Shown one piece after another: positions 9,351 through 16,771 of a stretch of DNA of 48,502 nucleotides. The notes below the pieces were generated by a model. It did no database searches, had not been told where the DNA came from, and was given only the letters and a program-made list of their open reading frames with translations. This stretch comes from Candidatus Lactobacillus pullistercoris. Lineage in GTDB: Bacteria; Bacillota; Bacilli; Lactobacillales; Lactobacillaceae. The position numbers and the translations under genes are program-made. The stretch lies in contig JAHLFT010000031.1 of NCBI GenBank assembly GCA_018883635.1, positions 1 through 48,502 of the forward strand, written 5' to 3'. Positions within the stretch are counted from its first letter, which is position 1, and each line of letters starts with the position of its first letter.

Positions 9351-10352
9351 AGACAAAACCGTAGTTGCCTAGAGGAGTTTGATAATAAGTGTGAAAGTAT
9401 TAATCCTAATCATTTTAAAGGTAGACGTTATATTTATAATGTTACTGAAGAAATGATGATTGATACCGAAGCATTGCCTATCAATGATGCTTGGCTTTAT
9501 CCAAAAGAAGATAAAAGTGATTTCGAAGTAAATGCACTTTCTTATTCACCTCTTGGATTATTGCTGGCTATTGGGAACGGGCTTGGCTTAGGAGATTATG
9601 ATGATGGTAATCTTCTAGTTGGAAGCTGGTCACTAGATTCAACATCTATAGTTACTAGTAATAAACCAATTCCAAAATATTCTCATTTTAAGAAGTTTGA
9701 TACAACGCTCTTTTGGAAGGAAGAAGAAAAAGAAGAATTCTTTAATTTGACCAACACCTCTCCTAATAAGGAAGTACTGCGTAAAAAATTAATAACAAAG
9801 GAATGCTTAAAGAATAAGTCCCAAATTAATTTTTTGGAAACTTATCAAAAACAAATTGATGACTTGTATAAGGATGTTAATAGTATAGGAGAAAAGTTAA
9901 ATACTTTTAGTGAGAAATATGGCTTAAATGATTATTCACAAACTTCTCACACCTTTCCACTTAGCAGTGACCTTGTACCGTTATTAGATCAAGTAGCTAA
10001 AAACTATGATGATATTAACGAAAAAATTCATAATGAATTAATGGTACTAAGATATAATTGTCCTGTTATTTCGCTATTAAAACTTGGGATTCATCTTGAT
10101 TGGGAACCTGATGAGCTTTCTGAAGCAGAAGCTTTAAAGAAACTAGACCATATTAAGACCAAGTTATCCAAATTACCTAGTCAGTCAATCGTGATGGAAA
10201 CATTGCAACAGTTAAAAGTAGCTCAAGCAATTGATTTGAACAAATTAAAATCATTGAAAACAAAATATAATAAATTGAATCAAAATACTTATTATTTTGA
10301 CAATTTAAAATTGTTAGCAAAACTACAAAAAAATACTGTTGAGTATGCTTAA
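9351..10352 (+). CDS. Hypothetical protein lacking its native start
   Basis: The tracked ORF begins at ATG 9453 (299 residues), but the same frame is open from 9351 and reads as good protein (HFKGRRYIYNVTEE) without any start codon, so the true N-terminus has probably been lost. It is soluble, rich in K, L, D, N, with a likely coiled-coil stretch around YQKQIDDLYKDVNSIGEKL and a second helical region toward the C-terminus. I do not recognise the family. It lies just upstream of a toxin-antitoxin pair in an accessory patch, so a mobile-element or defence origin is possible but unsupported. Confidence 0.5.
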   Translation, partial: RQNRSCLEEFDNKCESINPNHFKGRRYIYNVTEEMMIDTEALPINDAWLYPKEDKSDFEVNALSYSPLGLLLAIGNGLGLGDYDDGNLLVGSWSLDSTSIVTSNKPIPKYSHFKKFDTTLFWKEEEKEEFFNLTNTSPNKEVLRKKLITKECLKNKSQINFLETYQKQIDDLYKDVNSIGEKLNTFSEKYGLNDYSQTSHTFPLSSDLVPLLDQVAKNYDDINEKIHNELMVLRYNCPVISLLKLGIHLDWEPDELSEAEALKKLDHIKTKLSKLPSQSIVMETLQQLKVAQAIDLNKLKSLKTKYNKLNQNTYYFDNLKLLAKLQKNTVEYA

Positions 10353-10373
10353 TAAATATTATTGATACTAGTT

Positions 10374-10405
10374 TGATGTCATTAGTATTTTAAATGTGCT
10401 ATAAT
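10374..10405 (+). promoter_or_regulatory. Promoter/operator of the first dinJ-yafQ operon
   Basis: Extended -10 TGCTATAAT (TATAAT at 10400-10405) follows TGATGTCATTAGTAT, a block that recurs almost exactly in front of the second dinJ-yafQ pair at 17250-17265. ATACTA upstream (10365-10370) and TAGTAT (10383-10388) form an inverted repeat, a likely antitoxin-binding site. Confidence 0.5.
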
Positions 10406-10431
10406 CAAAGCAAATAAAGGAGGGACGCTAT

Positions 10432-10728
10432 ATGTCAATTACTACTTCTTCAATTCGCATGGATAAAGCAACGAAGGAAGCTGCCGATAAGCAATTGAAA
10501 AAGATTGGATTAAATTTCAATTCTTACGTCAATATGGCAGTTACTCAATTTCTAGTTCAGGGTCAAATTCCTTTTTCAGTAAAGGTTCCTGAAGATTTAC
10601 CACGTGAAAAAACAGAAAAGGCTATTGAAATAGCTGAAAAAAAAGACCAAGGTTTATTACCTGAAGATACTCCAGCATTTTCAGATGGTAAAAGCTTAGT
10701 AAATTATATGAAAAAATATAAGGAATAA
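10432..10728 (+). CDS. dinJ: RelB/DinJ-family antitoxin
   Basis: 98 residues. The N-terminus SSIRMDKATKEAADKQLKKIG followed by NSYVNMAVTQFLVQG is the ribbon-helix-helix DNA-binding and dimer domain of DinJ antitoxins; QIPFSVKVP is the usual link to the toxin-binding tail. It should neutralise the adjacent YafQ-type toxin and repress its own promoter. The ribosome site AAAGGAGG is near perfect, as expected for an antitoxin that must be made in excess. The toxin begins two bases after the stop. Confidence 0.88.
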   Translation: MSITTSSIRMDKATKEAADKQLKKIGLNFNSYVNMAVTQFLVQGQIPFSVKVPEDLPREKTEKAIEIAEKKDQGLLPEDTPAFSDGKSLVNYMKKYKE

Positions 10729-10730
10729 TA

Positions 10731-11054
10731 ATGTCAGAAAAACATTTTAAAATCATCCCTGAAAGCCAATTTATTTTGGATGCTAGGAAATGGAGTAAGT
10801 CCATTCCTTCAATTTGGGATGAAATTCAAGGTGTTGCTGATATTATTACAGAAACGGGAGAAATTCCTGATGAATATGATCCACATGGATTAAGCAACAC
10901 TAAATTAAATTACGTAGGATATGATGAATTTCATCTTTTAGATGATAATAAGATAAGTATTCTAGTAATTTATAAAGTTGTTAAAAACAAAAAAATAATT
11001 CGTTTTATTCGTTTAGGAACGCATGGCGAACTATTCCACGGATATTTGAAATAA
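10731..11054 (+). CDS. yafQ: YafQ/RelE-family mRNA interferase toxin
   Basis: 107 residues, RelE fold. The family cuts mRNA on the ribosome. Visible marks are YDPHGLSN in the middle, the core strands ISILVIYKVV and IIRFIRLGTH, and a C-terminal THGELF, where YafQ proteins carry the catalytic histidine. The ATG follows the antitoxin stop by two bases, and the operon ends in a clear terminator. Compared with the second pair at 17.6 kb it is only distantly similar in the middle, so the two modules are old paralogues or separate acquisitions. Confidence 0.85.
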   Translation: MSEKHFKIIPESQFILDARKWSKSIPSIWDEIQGVADIITETGEIPDEYDPHGLSNTKLNYVGYDEFHLLDDNKISILVIYKVVKNKKIIRFIRLGTHGELFHGYLK

Positions 11055-11068
11055 TTAAGTAATTAAAA

Positions 11069-11109
11069 GAAGACCAATGAAATCTTTATTGATTCACTGG
11101 TCTTTTTTT
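11069..11109 (+). terminator. Terminator of the first dinJ-yafQ operon
   Basis: AGACCAATGAA pairs with TTCACTGGTCT (one mismatch), followed by seven T. Confidence 0.8.
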
Positions 11110-11129
11110 GTTTAAAGGAGAAATTTAAA

Positions 11130-11465
11130 ATGCAAAAAGTAATTAACATTCAACCTGTAAAAACTGAGTTTAACGCTTACGATACTTTAATTGTTAATGT
11201 TGAAGAAGGTCCATTTGGAACTTCAACAACTACAGTATCTTTGTTAGACAGCCATGATGACGATGATGATTGGGGTCAAATTATTAGCGGTAATTTCACA
11301 TCTTTACCAGCTAATCATTTTGCTTTCAATCCAAGTAGTTATTGTGATGCTGTACTACCTCAACTCGAAAAACAAGGTGTAATTAAGAAGTCTGCTATTG
11401 AAGATTTACATAGCGGCTTTAATTCATATCCTGTTTACGAATTAACAGCAAAAGCACTTAACTAA
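11130..11465 (+). CDS. Hypothetical acidic protein
   Basis: 111 residues, ATG preceded by AAAGGAG. Most striking is a DDDDDW run at ~44-49. No signal peptide or membrane span. The segment between is beta-rich (LIVNVEEGPFGTSTTTVSLL), ending with a helical tail containing YPVYELTAKAL. I do not recognise the family; size, acidity and location between TA modules are typical of plasmid or phage accessory genes. Confidence 0.6.
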   Translation: MQKVINIQPVKTEFNAYDTLIVNVEEGPFGTSTTTVSLLDSHDDDDDWGQIISGNFTSLPANHFAFNPSSYCDAVLPQLEKQGVIKKSAIEDLHSGFNSYPVYELTAKALN

Positions 11466-11494
11466 ATCATTCAGTTTTTATAAGGGAAAAAATT

Positions 11495-11703
11495 ATGGAT
11501 AAGGAATTAATCGAACAATGCAATCGATATGGTTTTGAAATCTTCAGTGAAAGAAGATTTCAAATTATGTATCACAATATCGGCAGAGATTAATGGATAG
11601 CCAGGTAATTGTTGATGCAGGTTACGGAAAAGTGACATTTTCATTGCCTTTTATGAGGGAATTCTTGTTAGAACTAGCAGAATTATATGAAATTGATGAT
11701 TAA
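11495..11703 (+). pseudogene. Two overlapping short frames, probably one frameshifted small gene
   Basis: ATG 11495 behind AAGGGAAA opens 32 codons (MDKELIEQCNRYGFEIF..) ending TAA at 11591-11593. A second ATG overlaps that stop (TAATG) and gives 36 codons ending TAA 11703 (..KVTFSLPFMREFLLELAELYE). Both halves look like real protein and the second has no ribosome site, so a single ~68-residue protein broken by a one-base change is most likely; coupled translation of two peptides is the alternative. Function unknown. Confidence 0.4.
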
Positions 11704-12011
11704 AATTCGATCCTCATTTGTCTATTATTAAATAGACTACCAACCATTATTATTTTATTTATATCATCGATACGATAAAAAATAGCGTATTTTTTTCCAA
11801 TAGTTATTCGATAAGTCGAAACATGAAATTCGTAAATTGAACTTACATCTTTACTAATATAAGGAAAATTCTTTAATAATTGAATATTTTTTGAAATTAG
11901 TGAAATATATTTTTTTATTTGTTCATCTGAAAACTCTAGCTCATTTTTCCAGTAGTTTATTTCTTTTTCTAATGAATTAATAAAATTTCTGCTATATTTT
12001 ATTTCAAACAT
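11700..12011 (-). CDS. RelE/ParE-family toxin
   Basis: 103 residues from ATG 12011, whose A overlaps the antitoxin stop (TAATG), a tight coupling usual for TA pairs; the tracked TTG start four codons earlier is unnecessary. The sequence begins MFEIKYSRNFINSLEKEINYW, has a ParE-like helical pair, and ends in beta strands ISTYRITIGKKYAIFYRIDD-like then IIMVGSLFNNRQ, matching the RelE/ParE fold. Whether it cuts mRNA or poisons gyrase cannot be told. It is paired with an AbrB-type rather than the more usual RHH or Phd antitoxin. Confidence 0.75.
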   Translation of the reverse strand: MFEIKYSRNFINSLEKEINYWKNELEFSDEQIKKYISLISKNIQLLKNFPYISKDVSSIYEFHVSTYRITIGKKYAIFYRIDDINKIIMVGSLFNNRQMRIEF

Positions 12012-12268
12012 TATTTTGTCCAACCATACTTTCCAAACTTAGCTTGCATATCTTTTTCAGATAAATATTCATGTTTTTCAAAGTCAGAAAAACTTTTTTC
12101 GATCAAATTTCGATCATGTTCAATATCAATATAATTTAGATCAATAATAACCTTGTGATTCTTTTTATCAACCTCATAATTGAGCGTTGCACCCTCTCTG
12201 ACTTCCCAATCTTTTGGGAAGATGCTTCCTAGAGAATTGCCGATTTTTCTTACCTTTAATTTTTTCAT
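12011..12268 (-). CDS. AbrB/MazE-type antitoxin
   Basis: 85 residues. The N-terminus KKLKVRKIGNSLGSIFPKDW is the swapped-hairpin SpoVT/AbrB DNA-binding domain used by MazE-like antitoxins; the C-terminal half is acidic and helical (DRNLIEKSFSDFEKHEYL) and should wrap the toxin. GAGGTG six to seven bases before ATG 12268 fixes this start; the tracked GTG start overlaps the ribosome site. A perfect 16-bp palindrome overlaps the -10 just upstream, consistent with autorepression. Confidence 0.8.
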   Translation of the reverse strand: MKKLKVRKIGNSLGSIFPKDWEVREGATLNYEVDKKNHKVIIDLNYIDIEHDRNLIEKSFSDFEKHEYLSEKDMQAKFGKYGWTK

Positions 12269-12296
12269 TTTTAGCACCTCACGATCTTTTTATATA

Positions 12297-12313
12297 ATTA
12301 TAACATGTTATAA
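12297..12313 (-). promoter_or_regulatory. Palindromic operator over the -10 of the AbrB-RelE operon
   Basis: TTATAACATGTTATAA (12298-12313) is a perfect 16-bp palindrome. On the minus strand its right half provides TATAAT (12297-12302), so bound antitoxin would block the promoter. Confidence 0.65.
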
Positions 12314-12377
12314 CATAGTGGATTAATTTACTTAAATAAAAAACATGCAAAAAATTTAACAGAATTTGCCCATTTAT

Positions 12378-12391
12378 TGTAATCGTTTACA
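12378..12391. promoter_or_regulatory. Catabolite-responsive element (cre), full consensus match
   Basis: TGTAATCGTTTACA matches TGWAANCGNTNWCA at every position. It lies 65 bp upstream of the AbrB-RelE promoter and 170 bp after the thioesterase stop; which unit it controls is unclear. The rest of 12314-12561 holds no gene that I can see. Confidence 0.6.
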
Positions 12392-12465
12392 TTAACTAGT
12401 TATTTAAAAAGAATACAAATTAACAGCTAAACTACAATTTATTATGAAATTTTCCGATTATTAGT

Positions 12466-12520
12466 AATTAGAATTAAATAATCTGTCCGCAATTAAAAAT
12501 ACGTTATTCAATTCTAAATT
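12466..12520. repeat. Imperfect inverted repeat in the 12.3-12.56 kb gap
   Basis: AATTAGAATTAAATAA (12466-12481) is nearly the reverse complement of TTATTCAATTCTAAATT (12504-12520), around a 22-base spacer. No T-run fits a terminator; it could be a small element remnant or chance in AT-rich DNA. Confidence 0.35.
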
Positions 12521-12561
12521 GTTAGTTATTGATACTTGATAATGCCTCTACTAGTATAAAA

Positions 12562-12936
12562 CTAAGGCTTTTCAATATTAGCCAAAGTTATCATGCTTGT
12601 ACTAGTTAATTTATCAAAATTATAAAGATTAACCTGCCAAGTCTGAAATTTACGTCCAGTCTTTAACGATTGTGCAATTGCGCGAATTTCGCCAATTTTT
12701 ACCGGACGCAAGTGTTCAGTATTAATGTTCATTCCGACACAAATCTGACCGGGGATATTTTCTTTGAGCCATTCATTTGCACCGAGCGAGGCAGCAGTTT
12801 CAGCTAATACGCCATTGATACCACCATGAACTAATCCAAAGGGTTGCTTTAATTTATCTGTTACGCTAACACTGATAATTGTTTTATCGGCGGTGACAGA
12901 GACCTTTTTGATACCTAAATTTTCTAATAAATTCAT
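12562..12936 (-). CDS. Hotdog-fold (PaaI/MenI-type) acyl-CoA thioesterase
   Basis: 124 residues from ATG 12936 (AGG eight bases upstream); the tracked longer start runs back across the menB start and is unlikely. The core [22 protein letters not shown] is the 4HBT hotdog active-site helix with HGG. Divergent from menB with only 34 bp between the two start codons, which suggests a role with the menaquinone enzymes: cleaving DHNA-CoA to DHNA (MenI). This assignment rests on context; other small acyl-CoA substrates are possible. Confidence 0.75.
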   Translation of the reverse strand: MNLLENLGIKKVSVTADKTIISVSVTDKLKQPFGLVHGGINGVLAETAASLGANEWLKENIPGQICVGMNINTEHLRPVKIGEIRAIAQSLKTGRKFQTWQVNLYNFDKLTSTSMITLANIEKP

Positions 12937-12970
12937 CTTTAACCTCATTATTTTTAGAAAGAGTGGACAT

Positions 12971-13792
12971 ATGACAAAAGTTGATTGGAAACCTGTAAAA
13001 AAGTATTCCGAAATTTTCTTTGAAAGAGCAGGTAAAATTGCCAAAATCACAATGAACCAACCAGAAAAGTTGAATGCTTTTACGTCTGAAATGGTTCAAC
13101 AAATGATCGATGCATTTACCATTTGTCGTGATGATAGCACAATTGGCGTAATTATTCTAACTGGAGCAGGTAACAAAGCCTTTTCTTCAGGTGGTGACCA
13201 GACTGTTCGTGGCAACGGTGGCTATGTTGGTCCTGACAAAATTGCTCGTTTGAACGTTTTAGACTTACAACACTTAATTAGAATTATTCCTAAGCCGGTC
13301 ATCGCCATGGTAAAAGGTTGGTCAGTTGGCGGCGGCAATATTTTACAACTAGTCTGTGATTTAACAATTGCAGCTGATAATGCAAAATTTGGTCAAACTG
13401 GTCCAAAGGTTGGTAGTTTTGATGCTGGTTACGGTTCAGGATATTTAGCTAGAGTCATCGGTCATAAGCGAGCAAAAGAAGTCTGGTTCCTTAACCACTT
13501 CTACAATGCTGAAGAAGCTTACCAAATGAACTGGATTAACAAAGTGGTGCCGCTTGATCAAGTTGAATCAGTGACACTAGATTGGTGTAACGAAATTTTG
13601 ACCAAATCACCAACTGCTCTTCGCTTTATTAAGGCAGCTATGAACGCTGATACTGATGGCTTAGCTGGCTTGCAACAACTTGGTGGGGATGCTACGATGC
13701 TCTTTTACACGACTGATGAAGGAAAAGAAGGCCGCGATGCCTTTAATGAAAAGCGTAAGCCAGATTTCGATAAGTTCCCTAAGTTTCCTTAA
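12971..13792 (+). CDS. menB: 1,4-Dihydroxy-2-naphthoyl-CoA synthase
   Basis: 273 residues, crotonase fold. MenB closes the second ring of o-succinylbenzoyl-CoA to make DHNA-CoA. Diagnostic blocks are [31 protein letters not shown], the long [19 protein letters not shown] block that is specific to MenB among crotonases, and the C-terminal [17 protein letters not shown] start at ATG 12971 (TKVDWKPVK..), dropping the 26-codon TTG extension, which lies over the divergent thioesterase. menE follows after 15 bp. Confidence 0.95.
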   Translation: MTKVDWKPVKKYSEIFFERAGKIAKITMNQPEKLNAFTSEMVQQMIDAFTICRDDSTIGVIILTGAGNKAFSSGGDQTVRGNGGYVGPDKIARLNVLDLQHLIRIIPKPVIAMVKGWSVGGGNILQLVCDLTIAADNAKFGQTGPKVGSFDAGYGSGYLARVIGHKRAKEVWFLNHFYNAEEAYQMNWINKVVPLDQVESVTLDWCNEILTKSPTALRFIKAAMNADTDGLAGLQQLGGDATMLFYTTDEGKEGRDAFNEKRKPDFDKFPKFP

Positions 13793-13807
13793 AAAGAAGG
13801 CAGCCTG

Positions 13808-15220
13808 ATGAAAACACAAAATTGGCTTTTAAAGCAAGCTCAAGTGCTGCCTAATCATATCGCAGTTTTTGATAGTCGTGAGAAATTAAGTTTTCTGGAA
13901 TTAAAAGAAAAAGTTGAAGAATTAGTAGGCAAGTTAGAAATTATTCACCCCGGCAAACGCGTCGGGTTACTTGCGAAAAATAATTTGGTGACTTATCAAC
14001 TTGCTTTAGCAATCATCTGTAGCGGTCGCAGTATTGTTTGGTTAAATTGGCGTCTAGCAACGGAAGAATTAATGCGGCAAATCGACGATAGTCAGCTGCA
14101 AGTTTGTTTAGTTGAGGATAGTCTTTGGCGCGGTGAAATGGATAGCCGGTTTGAAAAATTTACTGCTTTTAAGGAAATTCCAGCTGAAAAAGGACAGTTA
14201 ATTTCTGAATTTGACTATGATCAAGTTGCTAGCATTATGTATACTTCGGGGACAACTGATAATCCTAAAGGTGTTTTACAAACTTTTGGTAATCACTTTT
14301 ATTCAGCTGTTTCATCTTGCTTAAACTTAGGTTTACAGCCTGATGATGAATGGCTCTGCGTTGCGCCAATTTTTCACATTAGCGGCTTTTCAATCGTGAT
14401 GCGCGGCCTAATTTACGGAATGACAGTGCGCATTGTTGAAAAATTCGATGCCGAAAAAGTTGAGCACATTTTGATCCAAGAGCCTGTGACTATTATGTCC
14501 GTTGTTCCTTTTATGTTAAAGAAACTTTTAGCAAGACGAAAAGAAACGAATAAAGGCTACAATTCAGCCTTTCGCTGCATGCTTTTAGGCGGCGGAACGA
14601 CAGATTGGCCAACCTTACTTTCCTGTCAAAAATATGGCATTCCTGTAGTGCAGTGTTATGGCATGACGGAAACTTGTTCACAAATTATAGCGCTAAAGGC
14701 TAGTGATGCTTTAAAGAAGATTGGCTCAGTAGGGCAACCGCTTTTTACAACGCAACTTCGGTTGACCGATGATGGAGAAATTTTATTAAAAACGCCAGCA
14801 CTGACGCCCGGATATCTCAATTTACCTGAAAAATTGCCAGCTAAGAAAATAAATGGCTGGTATAAAACAGGCGATGTTGGACATTTAGATCAAGATGGTT
14901 ATCTTTATATTGATGGTCGAAAGGATGAAATGCTGATTTCTGGTGGTGAAAACATTTTTCCGCAAGAAGTTGAGCAAGTTTATCAAAATTATCCAGGAAT
15001 TAAAGAAATTGCCGTTGTTGGTAAAAATGATCGTGAATGGGGTCAAGTACCAGTTGCGTTTGTTGTTAGTGAGCAAAAAATTGATTCACAAAAACTAATT
15101 AATTTTGGTTTTAAACATTTGGCACATTACAAAGTACCAAAAGAATATCATTTTGTTAGCGAATTACCCAAAAATGCAAGTGGCAAAATTCGGCGTTTTT
15201 TATTGAAGCAAAATTTTTAA
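13808..15220 (+). CDS. menE: o-Succinylbenzoate-CoA ligase
   Basis: 470 residues, ANL adenylate-forming family. It activates o-succinylbenzoate (OSB) with ATP and CoA for MenB. The P-loop-like motif is IMYTSGTTDNPKG at ~143-155, the A5 motif YGMTETCSQ, the A7 motif GWYKTGDVGHLDQDGYLYI and the A8 hinge GRKDEMLISGGENI; the C-terminal lysine is in NASGKIRR. Short length and direct linkage to menB identify it as MenE rather than a general acyl-CoA ligase. No menF, menD, menH or menC is nearby, so OSB must come from elsewhere. Confidence 0.92.
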   Translation: MKTQNWLLKQAQVLPNHIAVFDSREKLSFLELKEKVEELVGKLEIIHPGKRVGLLAKNNLVTYQLALAIICSGRSIVWLNWRLATEELMRQIDDSQLQVCLVEDSLWRGEMDSRFEKFTAFKEIPAEKGQLISEFDYDQVASIMYTSGTTDNPKGVLQTFGNHFYSAVSSCLNLGLQPDDEWLCVAPIFHISGFSIVMRGLIYGMTVRIVEKFDAEKVEHILIQEPVTIMSVVPFMLKKLLARRKETNKGYNSAFRCMLLGGGTTDWPTLLSCQKYGIPVVQCYGMTETCSQIIALKASDALKKIGSVGQPLFTTQLRLTDDGEILLKTPALTPGYLNLPEKLPAKKINGWYKTGDVGHLDQDGYLYIDGRKDEMLISGGENIFPQEVEQVYQNYPGIKEIAVVGKNDREWGQVPVAFVVSEQKIDSQKLINFGFKHLAHYKVPKEYHFVSELPKNASGKIRRFLLKQNF

Positions 15221-15236
15221 ATAATCGAGGTTAGGA

Positions 15237-16439
15237 ATGGAAAACAAGATAAATAAGTCACGAGGAAGTCGCTTTATCACTTTCGTTTTACTGTATTTAG
15301 GTTATATGCTTTTATTTGCTGATCGAACAGTAATGAATATTTCACTAGCATATATCGGCAAAGATTTTAATGTCGGTGCTGCAGCGCTCGGCATGACTGC
15401 GAGTAGCTTTTTCCTGGGATACACAATTATGCAAATTCCGGGTGGCTTTTTAACCGATCGCTTAGGATCTAAACGGATGATTATTGTGACCCTGCTATTG
15501 TGGTCATTGTTGACTATTGTCACGGGAATTGCCTGGTCCTTAATTTCTTTAATTGTAATTAGATTTCTCTTTGGGTTAGCTGAAGGACCATATCCATCTG
15601 CTGCCTTGAAGCAAATTTCTGAAGATTACAGTGAAAAAGAAAAATCGCAGGCAACATCGGCTTTAATTTCTTCTAATTACGCTGGAGCAGCTGTTGCACC
15701 GTTAATAATTGTTCCTATAATTGCAGCTAGTGGTTGGCGCAGTTCTTTTGTTTGGCTTGGAATTAGCGGCTTAGGTTTAATGCTAATTTATTACCTGTTA
15801 GAGCGGCCGCTCAAGAGTTTAAAGGAAGAATCAAAAACATTTAAGAAAATTGTTTGGAAAGATATTGATTCACGTGTTTGGGCCTTTGTAATAATTGGTC
15901 TTGCTTTAAATATCATTACTAAAGGTCTTGAAACCTGGATGCCAGTGTACTTTTTAAAAGAGCAAGGAATAAACTTAAAAAACTTAGCATGGCTTGTGCC
16001 ACTTCCAGTCATGTCAGGTGGTATTGCTGCCTTTATTTCGGGCTTTGTGATGGTTCATTTCTTTAAAAATAAAGAGCGTTGGATGATCATTATTGCTTCA
16101 TTTTTGACGTTGATTTTCATGTTTGGTTTATTTAAATCAACATCTTTAGTTGGCATCGTTAGTTTTGAAGTTTTAATTTACTTTGTTAAGTCGCTCGCTT
16201 TTACGGGAATCTTTAGTTTTACTGCGAATATTTTGTCTGAAAAAGCATACGGTTCATCGATCGGCATTGTAAACTTTGGCGGTCAACTTGGCGGTTTTTG
16301 TGGACCGTTATTGATTGGCTGGATTGTCCAGGTTACGCAGTCTTATTCAAGTGCATTTTTAGGATTAGTTATTAGTGCACTTGTTGCGGCAATTGCTTGT
16401 TTCTTTATTAGAGGCAATGCAAAGCGGATGGGGAATTAA
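15237..16439 (+). CDS. MFS transporter, anion:cation-symporter type, in the men block
   Basis: 400 residues with ~12 membrane segments. The N-terminus LLFADRTVMNISLAYIGKDF, then FFLGYTIMQIPGGFLTDRLGSKR, is the pattern of the anion:cation symporter branch (hexuronate, tartrate, phthalate and similar carboxylates). It follows menE by 16 bp and is probably co-transcribed. OSB, an aromatic dicarboxylate, is shaped like known cargoes of this branch, so I propose uptake of OSB (or a related acid) for MenE. That is inference; a drug or sugar-acid role is not excluded. Confidence 0.8.
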   Translation: MENKINKSRGSRFITFVLLYLGYMLLFADRTVMNISLAYIGKDFNVGAAALGMTASSFFLGYTIMQIPGGFLTDRLGSKRMIIVTLLLWSLLTIVTGIAWSLISLIVIRFLFGLAEGPYPSAALKQISEDYSEKEKSQATSALISSNYAGAAVAPLIIVPIIAASGWRSSFVWLGISGLGLMLIYYLLERPLKSLKEESKTFKKIVWKDIDSRVWAFVIIGLALNIITKGLETWMPVYFLKEQGINLKNLAWLVPLPVMSGGIAAFISGFVMVHFFKNKERWMIIIASFLTLIFMFGLFKSTSLVGIVSFEVLIYFVKSLAFTGIFSFTANILSEKAYGSSIGIVNFGGQLGGFCGPLLIGWIVQVTQSYSSAFLGLVISALVAAIACFFIRGNAKRMGN

Positions 16440-16609
16440 CCATTTTCAAGTAGCCAATCGATTACGTATTTGATTTTAATGCCATCAATCATTCCTTCAT
16501 CTAGTTGATTTAAGGTCAAAACTTCTTTTTGATAGCCATCGATGACCAAATCTTTAATTAAATTTCTGGCAACTCGACTAGAACCATTGAATACAAAAAA
16601 TTTACTCAT
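16436..16609 (-). CDS. Small protein resembling the N-terminus of an NAD(P)-binding protein
   Basis: 57 residues, below the ORF-track cut-off. ATG 16609 is preceded by GAGG with good spacing, a promoter (TTGTAA-17-TAATTT) and a perfect cre box, so it looks like an expressed gene. The start SKFFVFNGSSRVARNLIKDLV recalls the beta-alpha-beta opening of short-chain NAD(P)H-binding proteins (GATGRVGRNL) but with the glycines replaced, and nothing follows. It may be a remnant or a small regulator. Its stop overlaps the end of the MFS gene. Confidence 0.6.
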   Translation of the reverse strand: MSKFFVFNGSSRVARNLIKDLVIDGYQKEVLTLNQLDEGMIDGIKIKYVIDWLLENG

Positions 16610-16642
16610 GATTTTTCCTCTTTTTTAATTCATTGCAAGTTT

Positions 16643-16671
16643 AAATTAGCATCTGGTGTAATCGATTACAA
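16643..16671 (-). promoter_or_regulatory. CcpA-controlled promoter with perfect palindromic cre
   Basis: On the minus strand TTGTAA (16671-16666), 17-base spacer, TAATTT (16648-16643). The cre TGTAATCGATTACA (16657-16670) fits the consensus at every position, is itself palindromic, and covers the -35, so CcpA would repress. Confidence 0.65.
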
Positions 16672-16765
16672 AGATTTTGATTCTTTTAAAAGATAAATTT
16701 GCTTTTAAATGGCTTAGAGGCTAAGGAAAATCAATTAAAATCTAGAAATGGGCTAGACTATTTGA

Positions 16766-16771
16766 TATAAT
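16766..16771 (+). promoter_or_regulatory. Extended -10 of the first HU gene
   Basis: TGATATAAT; the -35 is weak. The leader (about 105 nt) has ACCTGATCAAATAA near its start and TTTATTGTCAGGT near its end, which could pair and close the leader. Confidence 0.4.

Noticed and set aside
9380-9450. Short hydrophobic peptide from TTG or GTG after GAGGAG (about 16-23 codons) as a type I toxin
   Set aside because: The other frame over the same bases reads as continuous protein with the downstream ORF, so the peptide is more likely a shadow.
12971-13792. Crotonase of the acyl-CoA system
   Set aside because: The sequence carries the MenB-specific long block and tail; it belongs with menE, 17 kb away from the ETF locus.
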